A program made the translations under genes and the position numbers. A stretch of 64,000 bases of DNA from Hyposmocoma kahamanoa (Eukaryota; Arthropoda; Insecta; Lepidoptera; Cosmopterigidae). The notes under the pieces are model-generated. The model was not told the origin of the DNA, searched no databases, and saw nothing but the letters and a program-made list of their open reading frames with translations. Within the stretch, counting starts at the first letter, position 1. Each line of letters opens with the position of its first letter. Positions 21,191 through 31,997 of the stretch are shown piece by piece. The stretch spans positions 710,653 through 774,652 of the forward strand of contig NW_020653856.1 in the NCBI RefSeq assembly GCF_003589595.1, in the 5' to 3' direction.

Positions 21191-21855
21191 ATAGATTTAA
21201 ATAAATTTCATAATTCCAACTCAATCTGGCAGCATTAAATATGAAGTGTCCTAGTGGCTCCGGCAGCTCTGCCTGCCCCGGCGGCTAGTCCCAGCGATTC
21301 CCAGCGGGCCACAGATCAACTCTGTCTCACAAATTGTTCTAATCTAATAACGCAGCCACCAGATCCGCAATTTGTGATTATATACTCCCTGAACACTATA
21401 GGCAGAGGTATAGGTTTTTGTTTTAAACTTGCTGGTCTTCGTATTTACAATTAATCATAAAAAGATAGATAGATAAAAAACAAGACGGTACGTAGACAAC
21501 TTATAAATAATGTGGGCAAAGATGGCCTTATCGCTGAAAGCGATCTCTTTTAGACAACCTTTGAGGTAGAGGAGACCTGAACAGAGAGGGAGACGTAGTG
21601 CGCCAGTGGTACAAATTTGAATGCATTATTAAAATCTTATATTATCATATTTTGAAATAATAATTGACCATAATATTATATAGTATATTTATTTACATAT
21701 ATAAAATATCTAAATAAACTTCTACTTAGTACTAAATATACAGACTAAGATCGAGCCAGAAGATATTTTCATAAATATATGAAAAATTGTACGGAGGGCC
21801 AAAATTTATCTATCAATCAAATCCTTCATTGTGTACGCATGCACAGAAGGTCTTA
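21191..21855. other. stretch without recognised feature
   Basis: A small GC-rich island (21253-21310, CTCCGGCAGCTCTGCCTGCC) may be an old LINE 3' UTR. Nothing else is seen. Confidence 0.45.
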
Positions 21856-22526
21856 GGCGATTATTACACTGCACCGCGCCCCGCGACGGAGAGCGGCGCT
21901 GCGTTTCTTAACGTTGTATTGAAGTACCTTCGTTTGTATGGAAAACACGCGCCGTCGAACACAGTGACAACGCTCCTCTGGTTTTATCGCGCCTCCGCGC
22001 CGAGTGGCGCGGCGAACCGCAGGGCATGGCACACTGTGCTCCACACTACCGCGCAGATTTCTAAGCTTAAGTTTATGTACAGTTTTCTACAATAGATCTC
22101 GACGTCGATAAATTTATATTTGCTATTGAAAATCGATCAAATTCATCTTCATATTTTCTTAAATCTTTGTAATGAAGTTGAAATTATCCATTTATCGATC
22201 TGGTTCGTAAAAAGAGATGTATCCAATATCTTCTGTGTCTGTTTATTTGTGTAAACAAAAACTAAATAGACAGTGTAACTGCAGTGTCCTGAATGAGTTT
22301 TGTATTATTAACCATTCTTGTCAAAGAAGGATCTCGGCTACATATACAATCACTACGGCGATAAACTGCGAAGCCAGTACTTTAAGTGACGCAAGGCTGC
22401 TATACCGCTGCCCCCCAACAGTATAAACCGCGCATTGACGCAGATCTGCGTCTCCGCTACCGCGTCGCGCGCATGATTACGCGTCTCGCGCTCCGTCACT
22501 GGGTGCGGTGCAGTGTGATAATCACC
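21856..22526. mobile_element. PIF/Harbinger-like non-autonomous element, 671 bp
   Basis: The left end GGCGATTATTACACTGCACC is mirrored at the right by GGTGCAGTGTGATAATCACC. Inverted ends extend about 36 bp to GACGGAG with roughly five mismatches. TTA lies directly outside both ends (21853-21855, 22527-22529). A 3-bp TWA target duplication with GG...CC ends is the mark of PIF/Harbinger elements. The interior is GC-rich near both ends and AT-rich in the centre. I read no transposase, so it would depend on enzyme supplied elsewhere. Confidence 0.75.
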
Positions 22527-22591
22527 TTAAATAAAATTATTGTGTCAGTACGTATTGAAAACTTTTACGGCATACAATTTTGACGATATAC

Positions 22592-22772
22592 TAATAAATA
22601 ACAAATAACGCACACACTAATAGCCCCGCATTAGAGAAACCCTGTATCGCGGGTGCCATGGACATACACACAGAAACCACAAATTACACCCAACTCACGA
22701 GAGAAATAAATATAGGACATACAAATATTTCTTTCGGTCTGGGGATCGAACCTGGGATCTCTCTGGGATACT
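22592..22772 (-). mobile_element. SINE-B copy, head damaged
   Basis: AGCCCCGCATTAGAGAAACC and GGGTGCCATGGACATACAC, then ACTCACGAGAGAAATAAAT and the B-box side GGGGATCGAACCTGGGATC. The A-box side of the head is lost after 22772. Confidence 0.8.
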
Positions 22773-23315
22773 ATTTAACTATTACTCCATGTTGTTGTCA
22801 TTTAAATAATCGCTGACTTTATAATATGCTTTTCTTGTCAATAAATTGAATAAACGGTTTTTGAAACTGACAATATTATTTGTATCAAGTGCTTAATATG
22901 ATTTGGCAGCTTATTGTTCAGTTTTCCTTTTAAATTTTCTGTCTTTTTTCAATTTATAATTTTGCAATTTTAAAATAAGAATTTTGCAATCAACCGATGA
23001 AAATATGCTAAGTACACATGAGGTTTCAAACAACTGCATTTTTATAGCATTCAATACATGTTGTATAAATTCAAGATCCTAAGGCGTACACCTCAAATGG
23101 AAACAGATCAAGCCACTGAAGCCGGAGTGGCACTAATGCAATAACAGTGCCCCGAGATCGCCAAATTGCGGCTTCGTACACCGCAAGACTCGAGTGGTTT
23201 CTCCCAGAGCTATTGTGAAGCTCAAACTGTGAAATTACTACGAATAAGTATAAATTTGTCTCAACACGATATAATAATGTCGTTAACACCCATACCGACA
23301 TTTTTGTATATTAAA
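22773..23315. other. stretch without recognised feature
   Basis: AT-rich; a 76-codon minus frame (23071-23301) has no recognisable domain. Confidence 0.5.
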
Positions 23316-23560
23316 TGACGGGATAAACAAGTCGCGCATCTGGAGGTAAGCTAATACGCATTATAGTTGCAGTGTCACTGAGAGTTTTAAATCGTAAAGA
23401 TCTTAGAGGCACTGCCAGTGCGCCTGTCATCCTGAGACATAAGTTGGAAAGTCCCATGGGTCTGTAATTTCATCAGTACCATTAGACTTCAAAATCACAA
23501 CTTTGTAATGCTCACATTACTGCTTGGCGGCAGAAATAGGTATGATCTACTGCTACTGAT
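23316..23560 (-). repeat. family A copy, near full length
   Basis: TGACGGGATAAACAAGTCGC at the left to CTACTGCTACTGATATT at the right. The GCTCACATTACTGCTTGGCG block is well kept; the GTCCAGGGAAGTACTGCC block near the 5' end is lost. Confidence 0.8.
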
Positions 23561-23654
23561 ATTATTATATATTAATAGATTCTGGACAATTTACAAACTG
23601 GATCTCGAGGTGTCCGTGAGCTTTAAGTTTAAAGAAATTAACATTCCGATTGTT

Positions 23655-23790
23655 ACACATAGGAAATGAAACTATTTTTCCGGATTACAATCCGGATTTA
23701 AATGTATATTTGTTTATTCAAACAAGCCGACGTTTCGGGCCCTTTACAGGTTCCATTGTCACGATTGAATTATCATTCCTACATTCTTGT
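23655..23790 (-). mobile_element. PLE terminal-region copy
   Basis: GGAAATGAAACTATTTTTCC, ATATTTGTTTATTCAAACAA, then CCGACGTTTCGGGCCCTTTA and CAGGTTCCATTGTCACG. It is the same text as the left side of the 36.7-kb insertion, with a small duplication of TCCGGATT. Confidence 0.75.
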
Positions 23791-24605
23791 TAAGAATATT
23801 ATTATATCGAAAAGTTTCGTGTAATATAGGTCCCATTGTTACGGCTGACAGTATTATAGTTATAGTTATTTTTTGCCTGAATGGATTGCTGTCCAATATT
23901 AATAATTACAATATATAGAAATTCAAGTTTGGGTTTCATAACGACCAGTATAATTGTAGTTTTTAAGCCAGTTTCAAATTTCATGCACATCGGTAGAGAA
24001 ATGGCCGAGAAATTCCGTGTGTATATTGAGCAATTTGAATGAATATCAAAAAAGCTCTCCTGGCTGCGCGTCGATAAAAACGAAACAAATTCATCACAGC
24101 ACTGAATGCGTAATCAACAAAGACTATACCAGCAACTTTAGATGGAAAGTAACCATATTTCGAACCTGTAAAAGAACCCACAGGCAGTTAGTAGGCGGTC
24201 TAAAGCGAAATTGGTGTAATCCAATCTCGTTCGGCCACCGGTAATTTGTACCGCCATAGCAGCCTTCGATAGATTGCTATCGTTGTATATGTTCTCATAT
24301 GTGTTAGCTATGAAATATTTAACTAGCCTCAGGCTTTAGTGGAGGAGTTTCTAGATTAATATGGGTTGAAAATTGATTTGAAAGATCGATATTTTGCAAT
24401 GTTGTTTATCGATTTTCCTCAATACTAAACCCTTCAAGGACGTTTTTTATGAAATCTTTTTAAACGTAACTGTTTACACCTGCGAACACCTTTTTTTTTT
24501 TTTTTTTTTTAAAAAAAAACACACACGCTGGCCTTGTCATAGCGTGCAGGACTAGTGAGAACCATTGAAATTGTTGTCTTACTGTGACAACGCTATCTAC
24601 GCGAA
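23791..24605. other. stretch without recognised feature
   Basis: Contains a T(about 20)A(9) homopolymer block at about 24490-24520. Short overlapping frames at 23.8-24.2 kb show no domain. Confidence 0.5.
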
Positions 24606-24850
24606 AAATCACCATTATCATCAACCCTTTTATATGTTCCACTGCTGGGAACGGATCTCCTGTCAGGCGGGGGTTTAGGCCACAGTCGGCCACGCTGCCC
24701 CAATACGGGTTCAGGACTTGACACTTTTTTCCTTCACCGAAAAGTTCGTGGTAAATATCATATTAAATATCGCGCATGAATTTCGAAAATTCCGCCCGGA
24801 TTCGAAACCACGGCTTTTGCTTGAGAAGCGGTAGATTAAATCATTATGCT
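24606..24850 (-). mobile_element. SINE-F type composite: RTE-like tail plus tRNA-like head
   Basis: The left part, CATTATCATCAACCC to GGCCACAGTCGGCCACGCTG, is the RTE-derived 3' text. CCTTCACCGAAAAGTTCGTG follows. The right part, read on the minus strand, has CTACCGCTTCTCAAGC and the B-box-like GGTTTCGAATCCGGGC. One element with both parts explains the head-less copies elsewhere. Confidence 0.65.
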
Positions 24851-24867
24851 AATGTCTATATAAAAGA

Positions 24868-25162
24868 TTTTTTATGATACTAAGTCATGGGACGAACAAA
24901 TCGTATGTCGATGATAAGCGACACGCCTGTTCATAACAGTTGCAGTGCCACTCAGGGCTATAAATCGCAAAGATCAAGGAGCACTGCCACTGCGCCCGTC
25001 ACCCTGAGACATAAGTTGAAAAGTCCTATGTGCCTGTAATTTCTTCAGCACCTTACCATTCAAAACCGAAACGCACTTCATGTTCACATTATTACTTGGC
25101 GACAGAAATAGGTAAGGTGGAAGTACCCCGGACGATCTCTGTCACAAGGAGATCTACTGCAA
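24868..25162 (-). repeat. family A copy, full length
   Basis: TTTTTTATGATACTAAGTC at the A-tail side, GGTAAGGTGGAAGTACC and GGAGATCTACTGC at the 5' side. Just outside it, 25199-25240 (AATAATACCAAAACTTTTCA) matches the flank of the 45.3-kb copy. Confidence 0.85.
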
Positions 25163-25927
25163 AAAAGCTATATAAGGACCATGACGTCATTACTTTATAA
25201 AAATAATACCAAAACTTTTCACTTCAAACGTCACAATGTCACGGTGTCTCTCTATAACCCGTTATCCGAGTCAGTAGCTTAAATTATCCAACGTAAACTC
25301 CAGTCCTCACATAAAATTAATTCCCCCGCAATCATAAGCAGCATGAAAATGAAATATAATGCGCCATAACAAGTCAGTTGACGTGATTATCAGACGGTGC
25401 AGTTTGAACAATACATGTCAAGTCTGGCTTTTCACACTCGGCCAAATATCTCTATCGACACTTCAATGTATAACCAATTTTAGTCTCTGCCCGTTGAAAA
25501 TTTGAATTCAAAATGGTTCCAAACCGTTGCACAAAATGTGACGTTTTGAAATTCAAAGCTCCGTTTCCTAAAATGAATCACAAGGACTTAACGCGTTTAA
25601 GCTGACAATTGAATGTCAACTTTATGTCAATCAAGTAAGGTTGATTGCCTATGGGGGATTTGTTTGGGTTGATTTTGCCCGCATGTTATATGGTTATCTT
25701 TGTTGCGTTTGGGTGAGGGGAAGGGATGCGGGCTGGGGAGAGGGTTCCTTTTGTTTATGTTTGAGGAAATGAGGAAACAAAAAGTGTTTTACTATGAAAC
25801 TGTAATACAAAAGATTGACCTGATCATTAATTTTAATCTTTTATATCGACAACATTGGTCCCAGACTCGTAATATCTTATACACCAGCGCAGTACAAATA
25901 AATATTGAAAAATAAAGTCTGGATATC
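25163..25927. other. stretch without recognised feature
   Basis: Beyond the 45-bp flank shared with the 45.3-kb family A copy, nothing is recognised. A short G-rich patch lies at 25712-25745. Confidence 0.5.
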
Positions 25928-25955
25928 AATTCAGACGTCGACAACCGTCTGAATT
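25928..25955. repeat. 10-bp stem hairpin at the edge of a family K block
   Basis: AATTCAGACG (25928-25937) and CGTCTGAATT (25946-25955) enclose an 8-nt loop. It adjoins the first family K unit. Confidence 0.7.
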
Positions 25956-26666
25956 TTTTTGTATGTAAATCATACATATAATTTTGATAGCTCACACATT
26001 TTTGAACCGATTTTGATGATTCTTTTTTGTTGGAAAGACGATACCTCAGTATTGATCTCATTTAAATTTGAATAAAATATTCAACCTCTAAGGGTGCAAA
26101 AACTAGGAGATGAATCCGGTTTCGCGCATTTTCCGTCAACCGATTTCAATAAAACTTGGGAAATAGATGTAAATCCACGAATTTTTGGATGTCGATTTTT
26201 TCGACTTCGGTTCTCATTTCGACTGTATGTTTTTTTGTACGTATGTTACGCGATAACTCCGGTATTCGTGAACCGATTTTCATGATTCATTTTTGTTGGA
26301 AAGAGAGTACCTCCATAGCCACCCCATTTAATTTTGAAGAAAATCATCCACCTCTAAGGGTGCCTGTTCACGAATGAAGATTAATTTTTATAAATAGCGC
26401 CTACATTTTTTTATAAGGAGCAATTATTTTAATGTTTGATTTTGCTATTCTCCAATTCAAGGCGTTTTTCTGTCTCAATATACTATGAGTACTGAGAACC
26501 AAATTTTATTATCTCCTGTGCCAAGTTCCGTATAGTGGCGAACTAGGGGATGAATCCGGGTTTGCGCACTTTCCGGTAACCGATTTCAATAAAACTTGGT
26601 AATTATATGTACTTCCACGTATATTTTGAGGTCGGTTTTTTTTAGTACTCTGTACTGAGATTATTT
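25956..26666 (+). repeat. two family K units in tandem
   Basis: The block TTTTTGTTGGAAAG with nearby ACCGATTTTSATGATTC occurs twice, at 26012-26040 and 26272-26302. The CCGATTTCAATAAAACTTGG block also occurs twice (26140, 26581). The right end is GAGGTCGGTTTTTTTTAGTA and CTCTGTACTGAGATTATTT. The first unit lacks its AACCGACTTC start. Confidence 0.75.
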
Positions 26667-27289
26667 ATAATTAAATTATTAACGTTTATGAAGGTTAAGT
26701 TGCAATACCTCTCGCTAAGGATGACGGAAAACACGTAATGAAACCTGAAAACGGTTTATTTTATTTCACCTGAAAATTTGTTTAGTTTGATAGGGCATGA
26801 CAATGCTAGCGGTAGCATTTTGTTGTTCCAATTAATTTTGTTAGATAATAATCAAGGACATTTTATCACGATAATTATCATCATAATTATCAATAATATC
26901 ATATCGATCCCTGATTCACAAACCTTGGAAAACTTGTGAAATCCCAAACAAGCATTGATAAGCGTATTTCCCACAGCCTCTCCACTATATTAGTCACAAA
27001 TAACTCCCCGAAAATTGCAGCGGAGTTTACAAGATGCCAGTACATAGTTAAAGGCGTGCCAAATTGGACTCGATTCAAACTGACGGCTGCAAAGAGGGTT
27101 TCAGGAATAGTGTGGGCCTTTACCCTTCAGTTCTCTGCTCGCTAGTACCACTGGTGTAACCGGATCGGAACCCAGGCAAAATTTGCTGACTGAATATCTA
27201 AGCCTTTTTTCAGAGAACTTTATTAGTAATGGTGTGGGTTTCCTGTACGTCTGGCGCACTCTAGGCAACATTCGTCGAGTACCTTACGC
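26667..27289. other. stretch without recognised feature
   Basis: A 69-codon frame (26936-27145) carries no known motif. It may be upstream sequence of the RT remnant that follows, but I cannot show that. Confidence 0.45.
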
Positions 27290-27690
27290 CGATTGGCAAA
27301 TCTTTTCATTACGTTCGCAAGCATAGTAGTGTATGCCAACGATAAGCTTAAACGTAAACTACCATTGCTAATTTCGGACTCTGCATTAAGACAGGTCTAT
27401 TTTGCACATATGGGGCAACTCCACGGATGCTAATAGAGTCATGCTAATGCAAAAAAGTGCCGTACACGTATTGTTTGAGGTAAAGCATAGACATTCCTGC
27501 ATAATGACCCATTATTCACTTTACATGTATAAATTTTCATTTACTACCGTAAATGTGTCTGGCATCCCACTTCGCTGTGCCGATCATTTGAGAACAGTCC
27601 CCCGACGTATGGCACTTGCAGAGAAAAAGCCGCGCGTCATCGGACCTACTTTAGGTCTTTTCTCGGAAAACCCTTTATGTAAATAAATTT
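27290..27690 (+). pseudogene. decayed non-LTR C-terminal region
   Basis: The frame 27402-27686 reads LHIWGNSTDANRVMLMQK, SAVHVLFEVKHRHSC and so on. It lines up with GILMWGKAADIQTIFVLQKR of the 12-kb element and with IIWGN at 4.9 kb, the post-RT block of CR1/Jockey elements. Upstream, 27290-27400 is in a shifted frame. It belongs to a third, older family; no tail is found. Confidence 0.7.
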
Positions 27691-27992
27691 ATGGACCTAA
27701 AAACGTAACTCAATTGAGTATTTTTGACATACAATAGTACAAAAACCATTTTCTCGGTCATGTATTTGTTATCAACTTATCACGATTTCAATTTTAATTT
27801 TGACTTATGTTAATTCATAATTGTTTATAAATGATATATATATATTATATATTGTTAATAAATTTTTATTTATTGTGTATTTTTCATTTTATAATTTTCG
27901 TTTTCGTTTAACGATCTCAATATAATTTCTTATAATTTGACATTAAGTAGTGTAATGTATACTGTAATATATTACATTTAAGAGACAAATTA

Positions 27993-28146
27993 ATCTGAAT
28001 CTGAGACGAACCACCACCGTCTTCCAACAAACCGTGACAATCGCTATGCACGGAACGAACCAGCGGACATTACGAATTTTCGTATGTGCGTGTTGCAGCT
28101 CCTTGTTTTTTTCTGTTTTTAACGACTTTTTTTCTGTGAGAAATCT
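27993..28146 (-). mobile_element. SINE-D copy, diverged
   Basis: On the minus strand: CACAGAAAAAAAGTCGTT, GCTGCAACACGCACATACG, AAAATTCGTAATGTCCGCTG and GTTCGTTCCGTGCATAGCG. The A-box GGCTTAGTTGG is lost and the head stops near GACGGTGGTGG. Confidence 0.7.
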
Positions 28147-28187
28147 ATGAAAAGTTATCTTCACTCAGCCAAGTAATTCACATTTAA

Positions 28188-28399
28188 CTGCCTCTGTAGC
28201 CGAATGGTTACCATGCCGGACTACCACGCAGAGGTACCGGGTTCGATTCCTGTGCCGGGAGAAATATTTGTATGGCCTACATTTATTTCTCTCGTGAGTT
28301 TGGGTGTAATTTGTGGTTGTCTATGTGTGTGTGTGTGTTCATGGCACTCGCGATATAGGCTTTCCCTAGTACGGGGCTATGAGTGTGTAAAAAAAATTA
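28188..28399 (+). mobile_element. SINE-B copy
   Basis: CTGCCTCTGTAGCCGAATGG (A-box side) and CGGGTTCGATTCCTGTGCCG (B-box side). The body has a (TG)8 run at 28324-28339 and the CCTAGTACGGGGCTATGAG 3' part. Confidence 0.85.
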
Positions 28400-28841
28400 A
28401 TATCATGGTGATCAAACAGCATGACATTTAATATACTTAAAATTTAAAATGTAATATGTTGTTTTAAAGACAATGTTACAACCACTATTCTCCCCTCAGC
28501 ATACCCCTCAATCTGAATAAATGTAACACAATCATAACAAAAATCAATCAAAACCATCAAAGAGCCCTCTGTCATTTAATAAATAAAAGCCACAAAAGCC
28601 GCGAAGAACGCACGCTAATTCGATAATCGCATGATTTGATTGTTACGTCACAACGGGGCTGTGACGTCACAATGTTTCTATGACGTCGTGTAGCCGAGGG
28701 CAGACAAATGCGATTAGTCGCGTTTTTTGTGCATGGCAATGCACGAAAAGGGTTTAGGGAGGCAATTCATTTGGGTACATAGAAATTTGTAGTTCTCTCT
28801 TGCATTACATGACCATAATTGACACCCTAACATTCTTTATC
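28400..28841. other. stretch without recognised feature
   Basis: Contains two TGACGTCACAA-like repeats near 28660-28690 (TGTGACGTCACAATG, CTATGACGTCG). I assign no role to them. Confidence 0.45.
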
Positions 28842-29062
28842 ATCATCATAAACTCATACGTCCCACTGATCGGTACGGGTCTTCTCTAAAGAAAAGGATC
28901 GGGGACATCACACGTTTTACATAGGATGTGAACCTTTCAACGCGATGTGTGTGTGAACTTAGTAATGAAACTCACATGCACATATATTATCGCCACAGAG
29001 ATTCGAGCCGTGAACCTCTCAATTGAGAAACAACCACTCTCCCCCTGAACTACCATCACTCT
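28842..29062 (-). mobile_element. SINE-F composite copy
   Basis: TCATCATCATAAACTCATAC and CCACTGATCGGTACGGGTC form the RTE-like tail. ATTCGAGCCGTGAACC and CTCTCAATTGAGAAACAACC form the tRNA-like head at the right. The organisation is the same as at 9.6 and 24.6 kb. Confidence 0.6.
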
Positions 29063-29085
29063 ACTACTATAAAGATAAAAAACTT

Positions 29086-29266
29086 CATATTGTTATAATT
29101 ATCAATACAAAGATCGAATACTCAGAAAATATTCTGTCGATCCGGCCGGATTCGAACCGACGTCTTCTAGCACATCGTGTCAGACGCTATGCTAGAAGAC
29201 GTATATATCGATCGAAGGAATTTTTTCTGAGTGTTCGATCTTTGTATTAATAATTATAACAAACTA
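29086..29266. mobile_element. fold-back SINE-D (inverted duplication)
   Basis: The left half is minus-strand SINE-D: ATTATCAATACAAAGATCG through GGATTCGAACCGACGTCTTC (B-box). The right half is plus-strand SINE-D 3' end: CGAAGGAATTTTTTCTGAG to TTAATAATTATAAC. The outer arms are inverse copies over about 50 bp (29086-29138 against 29214-29266). The two AGAAGACGT blocks sit near the turn. Confidence 0.8.
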
Positions 29267-29620
29267 GTGGAGTAATTTCACAAAAAAAATAATTAATTGA
29301 ATGTCAATTCAATAAAAATTTAACTTCATATTGTTCTTGTAAAAAGCAGACAGAGACGTTTGCCTTTTGAATAACTTGCATCGAGTCAGGGTATTTTATA
29401 GTATTTTTTTAGATACAGTAAAATCACAATGATTTTGAATATTTATGTATAATACAATAAAATATAAATATTATTCATATACAAGAGAAAAAATAAAAAT
29501 GTTCTCCACATCTAGTTAAAAATAATTTTTTCACTTCCCTAGCTCGGAAAGGCTTTCTTCTTTACCAATTTTTCTTCTATCTCATATAATTATCGCTTTT
29601 TTACCACGCTCAGGAATCTT

Positions 29621-29789
29621 AAGGGTCGTATTCTAGAACTGTACTCGATGCTCAAGGCAGGACTTGAGTATGGTATAAAGCACTCGAAATCATACTCAAG
29701 TCCCTGCCATTAGGGTCGTATTCCCAGTGCTTGTGTTTCCAGTGCAATCCTGACTTGAGCATTGAGTAGAGTTCTAGAATACGACCCTT
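29621..29789. mobile_element. nested palindromic MITE
   Basis: The terminal 20 bp AAGGGTCGTATTCTAGAACT (29621-29640) is repeated perfectly inverted at 29770-29789. Similarity continues to about 45 bp. Inside, GGCAGGACTTGAGTATG (29656-29672) faces CATACTCAAGTCCCTGCC (29691-29708). A second AGGGTCGTATTC starts at 29712. The flanks CTT/AGG suggest a TTA or TTAA target that has since changed, so the superfamily is open. Confidence 0.75.
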
Positions 29790-29865
29790 AGGTTCCTTCG
29801 CTTGTTCAGGTTTCAATACAAGCACTGGCGTCAAACAACTTTATATTGCATAACAAATAACCATT

Positions 29866-30127
29866 TTTGTATGATAACAAGTGACCGGACGAACAAGTCG
29901 AGCGCCTGGTGGTAAGCGACACGCCTGTCCATAACAGTTGCAGTGCCACTCAGAGCTTTAAATCGCAAAGATCTGAGTGGCATTGCCACTGCTCCCGTCA
30001 CTTTGAGACATAAATTGACAAGTCCCATGTGCCTGTAATTTCACCAGCACCCTTACCCTTCAAAACCGGAATGCGGCAGAAATAGGTAAGGTGGCAGTGC
30101 TACCCTTGACAAACTCCTTCACAAAAC
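29866..30127 (-). repeat. family A copy, near full length
   Basis: TTTTTGTATGATAACAAGTG at the left; GGTAAGGTGGCAGTGCTACC and CTCCTTCACAAAACGAAGAC at the right, where the GTAGAGCTCC start is lost. The GTAATGTGAGCATTAC block is missing. The 65-codon frame here is not a gene. Confidence 0.8.
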
Positions 30128-31296
30128 GAAGACCAAGAGCACTACTTGTTAAATTTAATCGAGGATCGCACCCTGGGGCATCACGCCCGGGAGTACAGGA
30201 ACGTTTCGTGGCTAAACTTATTCTTGGCGAAAGTCGCTCCCAATCTGACCTCTGGAGGGTTCAAAAAGGCAGTACTGTTGTTTGTGTTCACAACAGCTTT
30301 CATCATTGAAGCACAAAATTTCTACAAACTCCAACACATTTTACTATAACACAATGATACACTAAAAATAAAACCACTTTTTTGAACAACAATAAATGGA
30401 TCCGTACGAAAAATAGGCGTCACCCGGGAGGGTTCTACTTATTCCTTTTTTCCCGTTTCCCTTTGGACATTCATCCCGCAACCCTTTTTTTGGGCCCCTG
30501 ACGTTTTAGCCGCAACTTCCCGGCGGACTTTATGGAATAAACTCATTTTATATGATTAATTAGAAGAATGAAAGAGCAGTGAGTATAAAGGGTTTTGAAA
30601 GGATTAAAAAAATATTATAATAAAAAGTTTGGCTCTCTTATAGAACCATTTATATCAACTTTTATGCGTGGGAAAGAGAACGTTTTCATGGACGCCATTT
30701 TGGTCCGAACCAGGTGATATGCCTGATTTCACTGCGATGTGAACCCAGTGACCTACGAACTAAAATCTCCTTCCCTGACGATTTACATCGTATTGGAATT
30801 TAATTCGTCATACTAATAAGCCCTTCTAACATCAACTTATTTCTCCACTAACGTTAACAAGATACGCGCTAAAGCATTTTAACGGCCACAATACAAATAT
30901 TCATTATAGCACACTGGGACAAATATATAATAATACAAAAAACAATAAAACAAAAAAACCAGGTACACAGGCGGCCTTATTATTACATAGCAATCACGTC
31001 CGGGCGACCTTCGGGCTATAGGAAAAACTGTAAGATAATAATGAATGGAGGGAGCAACAGAATACGTATTTAATACACATATTGAAATGCACCAAATGAC
31101 GAAAAGAATAACAATAGTCTAAAACAGACATCCAAAATAATAATAATAAAAAAATGAATAAATAAAAAAAACGTAATAATTGCATAAATTGAAAGTAGAT
31201 TTATAAAAAACATAGCATTTACATAATAATTTTATATTAAAAAAATATAATATATAATACTTAAAAAAACAATAAATTAATTAATGTTTTTTCATG
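30128..31296. other. stretch without recognised feature
   Basis: Two overlapping frames at 30091-30349 lie in a GC-richer block (GCACCCTGGGGCATCACGCC) without any recognised domain. The rest is AT-rich. Confidence 0.45.
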
Positions 31297-31365
31297 ATCA
31301 TCATGGTCAACCCTTTTTACGTCTCACTGTAGGGCACGGGTCTCGCGCCGCTGGCTCTAATGCGG
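31297..31365 (-). mobile_element. RTE-like 3' tail fragment
   Basis: TGATCATCATGGTCAACCC, then CTCACTGTAGGGCACGGG, resembling the tail part of the SINE-F composites. Confidence 0.45.
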
Positions 31366-31997
31366 GGTAAGTGATTTTTAAATTGGGGGTTTTGTCACTG
31401 TATTTCCCGTCACTACTATTGCTACAAAATAGAGGCGAAAAAACCTGCTTATTAATCTTAGATATTTAAGCGTTGCACATTTTTAAATAAGCGTGGTTAA
31501 AAAAGCGCTTTCTATTTGAAAGATTTTTAGTTTGAAGCTTACAAAATCATGAAGAAAAACTTATTGGAGCATCGTAGCGCCATCTTTGTAAAATCGTTTA
31601 AACTAATTTGTTTGCCTGTTTTATCGACTGACAGATTCTATTGCTAAACTCTTTAGATTATGAGTTAAGGCTTCAAGTCCCTCTTCCCCGGTGTTCCCTT
31701 ACCCCACCGGACCTAGACGCAAAACAATTCACGTGATCTGAACATACATGTTTCGAATGAAAACTTTTCTAAAATGCTCGTAGTATATTGTAAAATAAAA
31801 TGCGCATTTCCCGCAAAAGTATAACAGTCGACACGCGTCGTTAAATCCCACGGCTCCTCTATTTTGGTTCACACTTGACTTCAGTTTACTGCAATGAGGT
31901 TTTAGTTGAACTTTACTCACATTTTATATTGGACATTCTTTTATTGAGACTTGTACAAACAGAATTTATTAACGGTTCCACTTACAAGCAGTAAAGC
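31366..31997. other. stretch without recognised feature
   Basis: A 63-codon minus frame (31729-31920) has no domain. Nothing else is seen. Confidence 0.5.

Noticed and set aside
28655..28690. TGACGTCA words as a CRE-type regulatory site
   Set aside because: Two palindromic words without a nearby promoter or gene; too little to call a regulatory feature.
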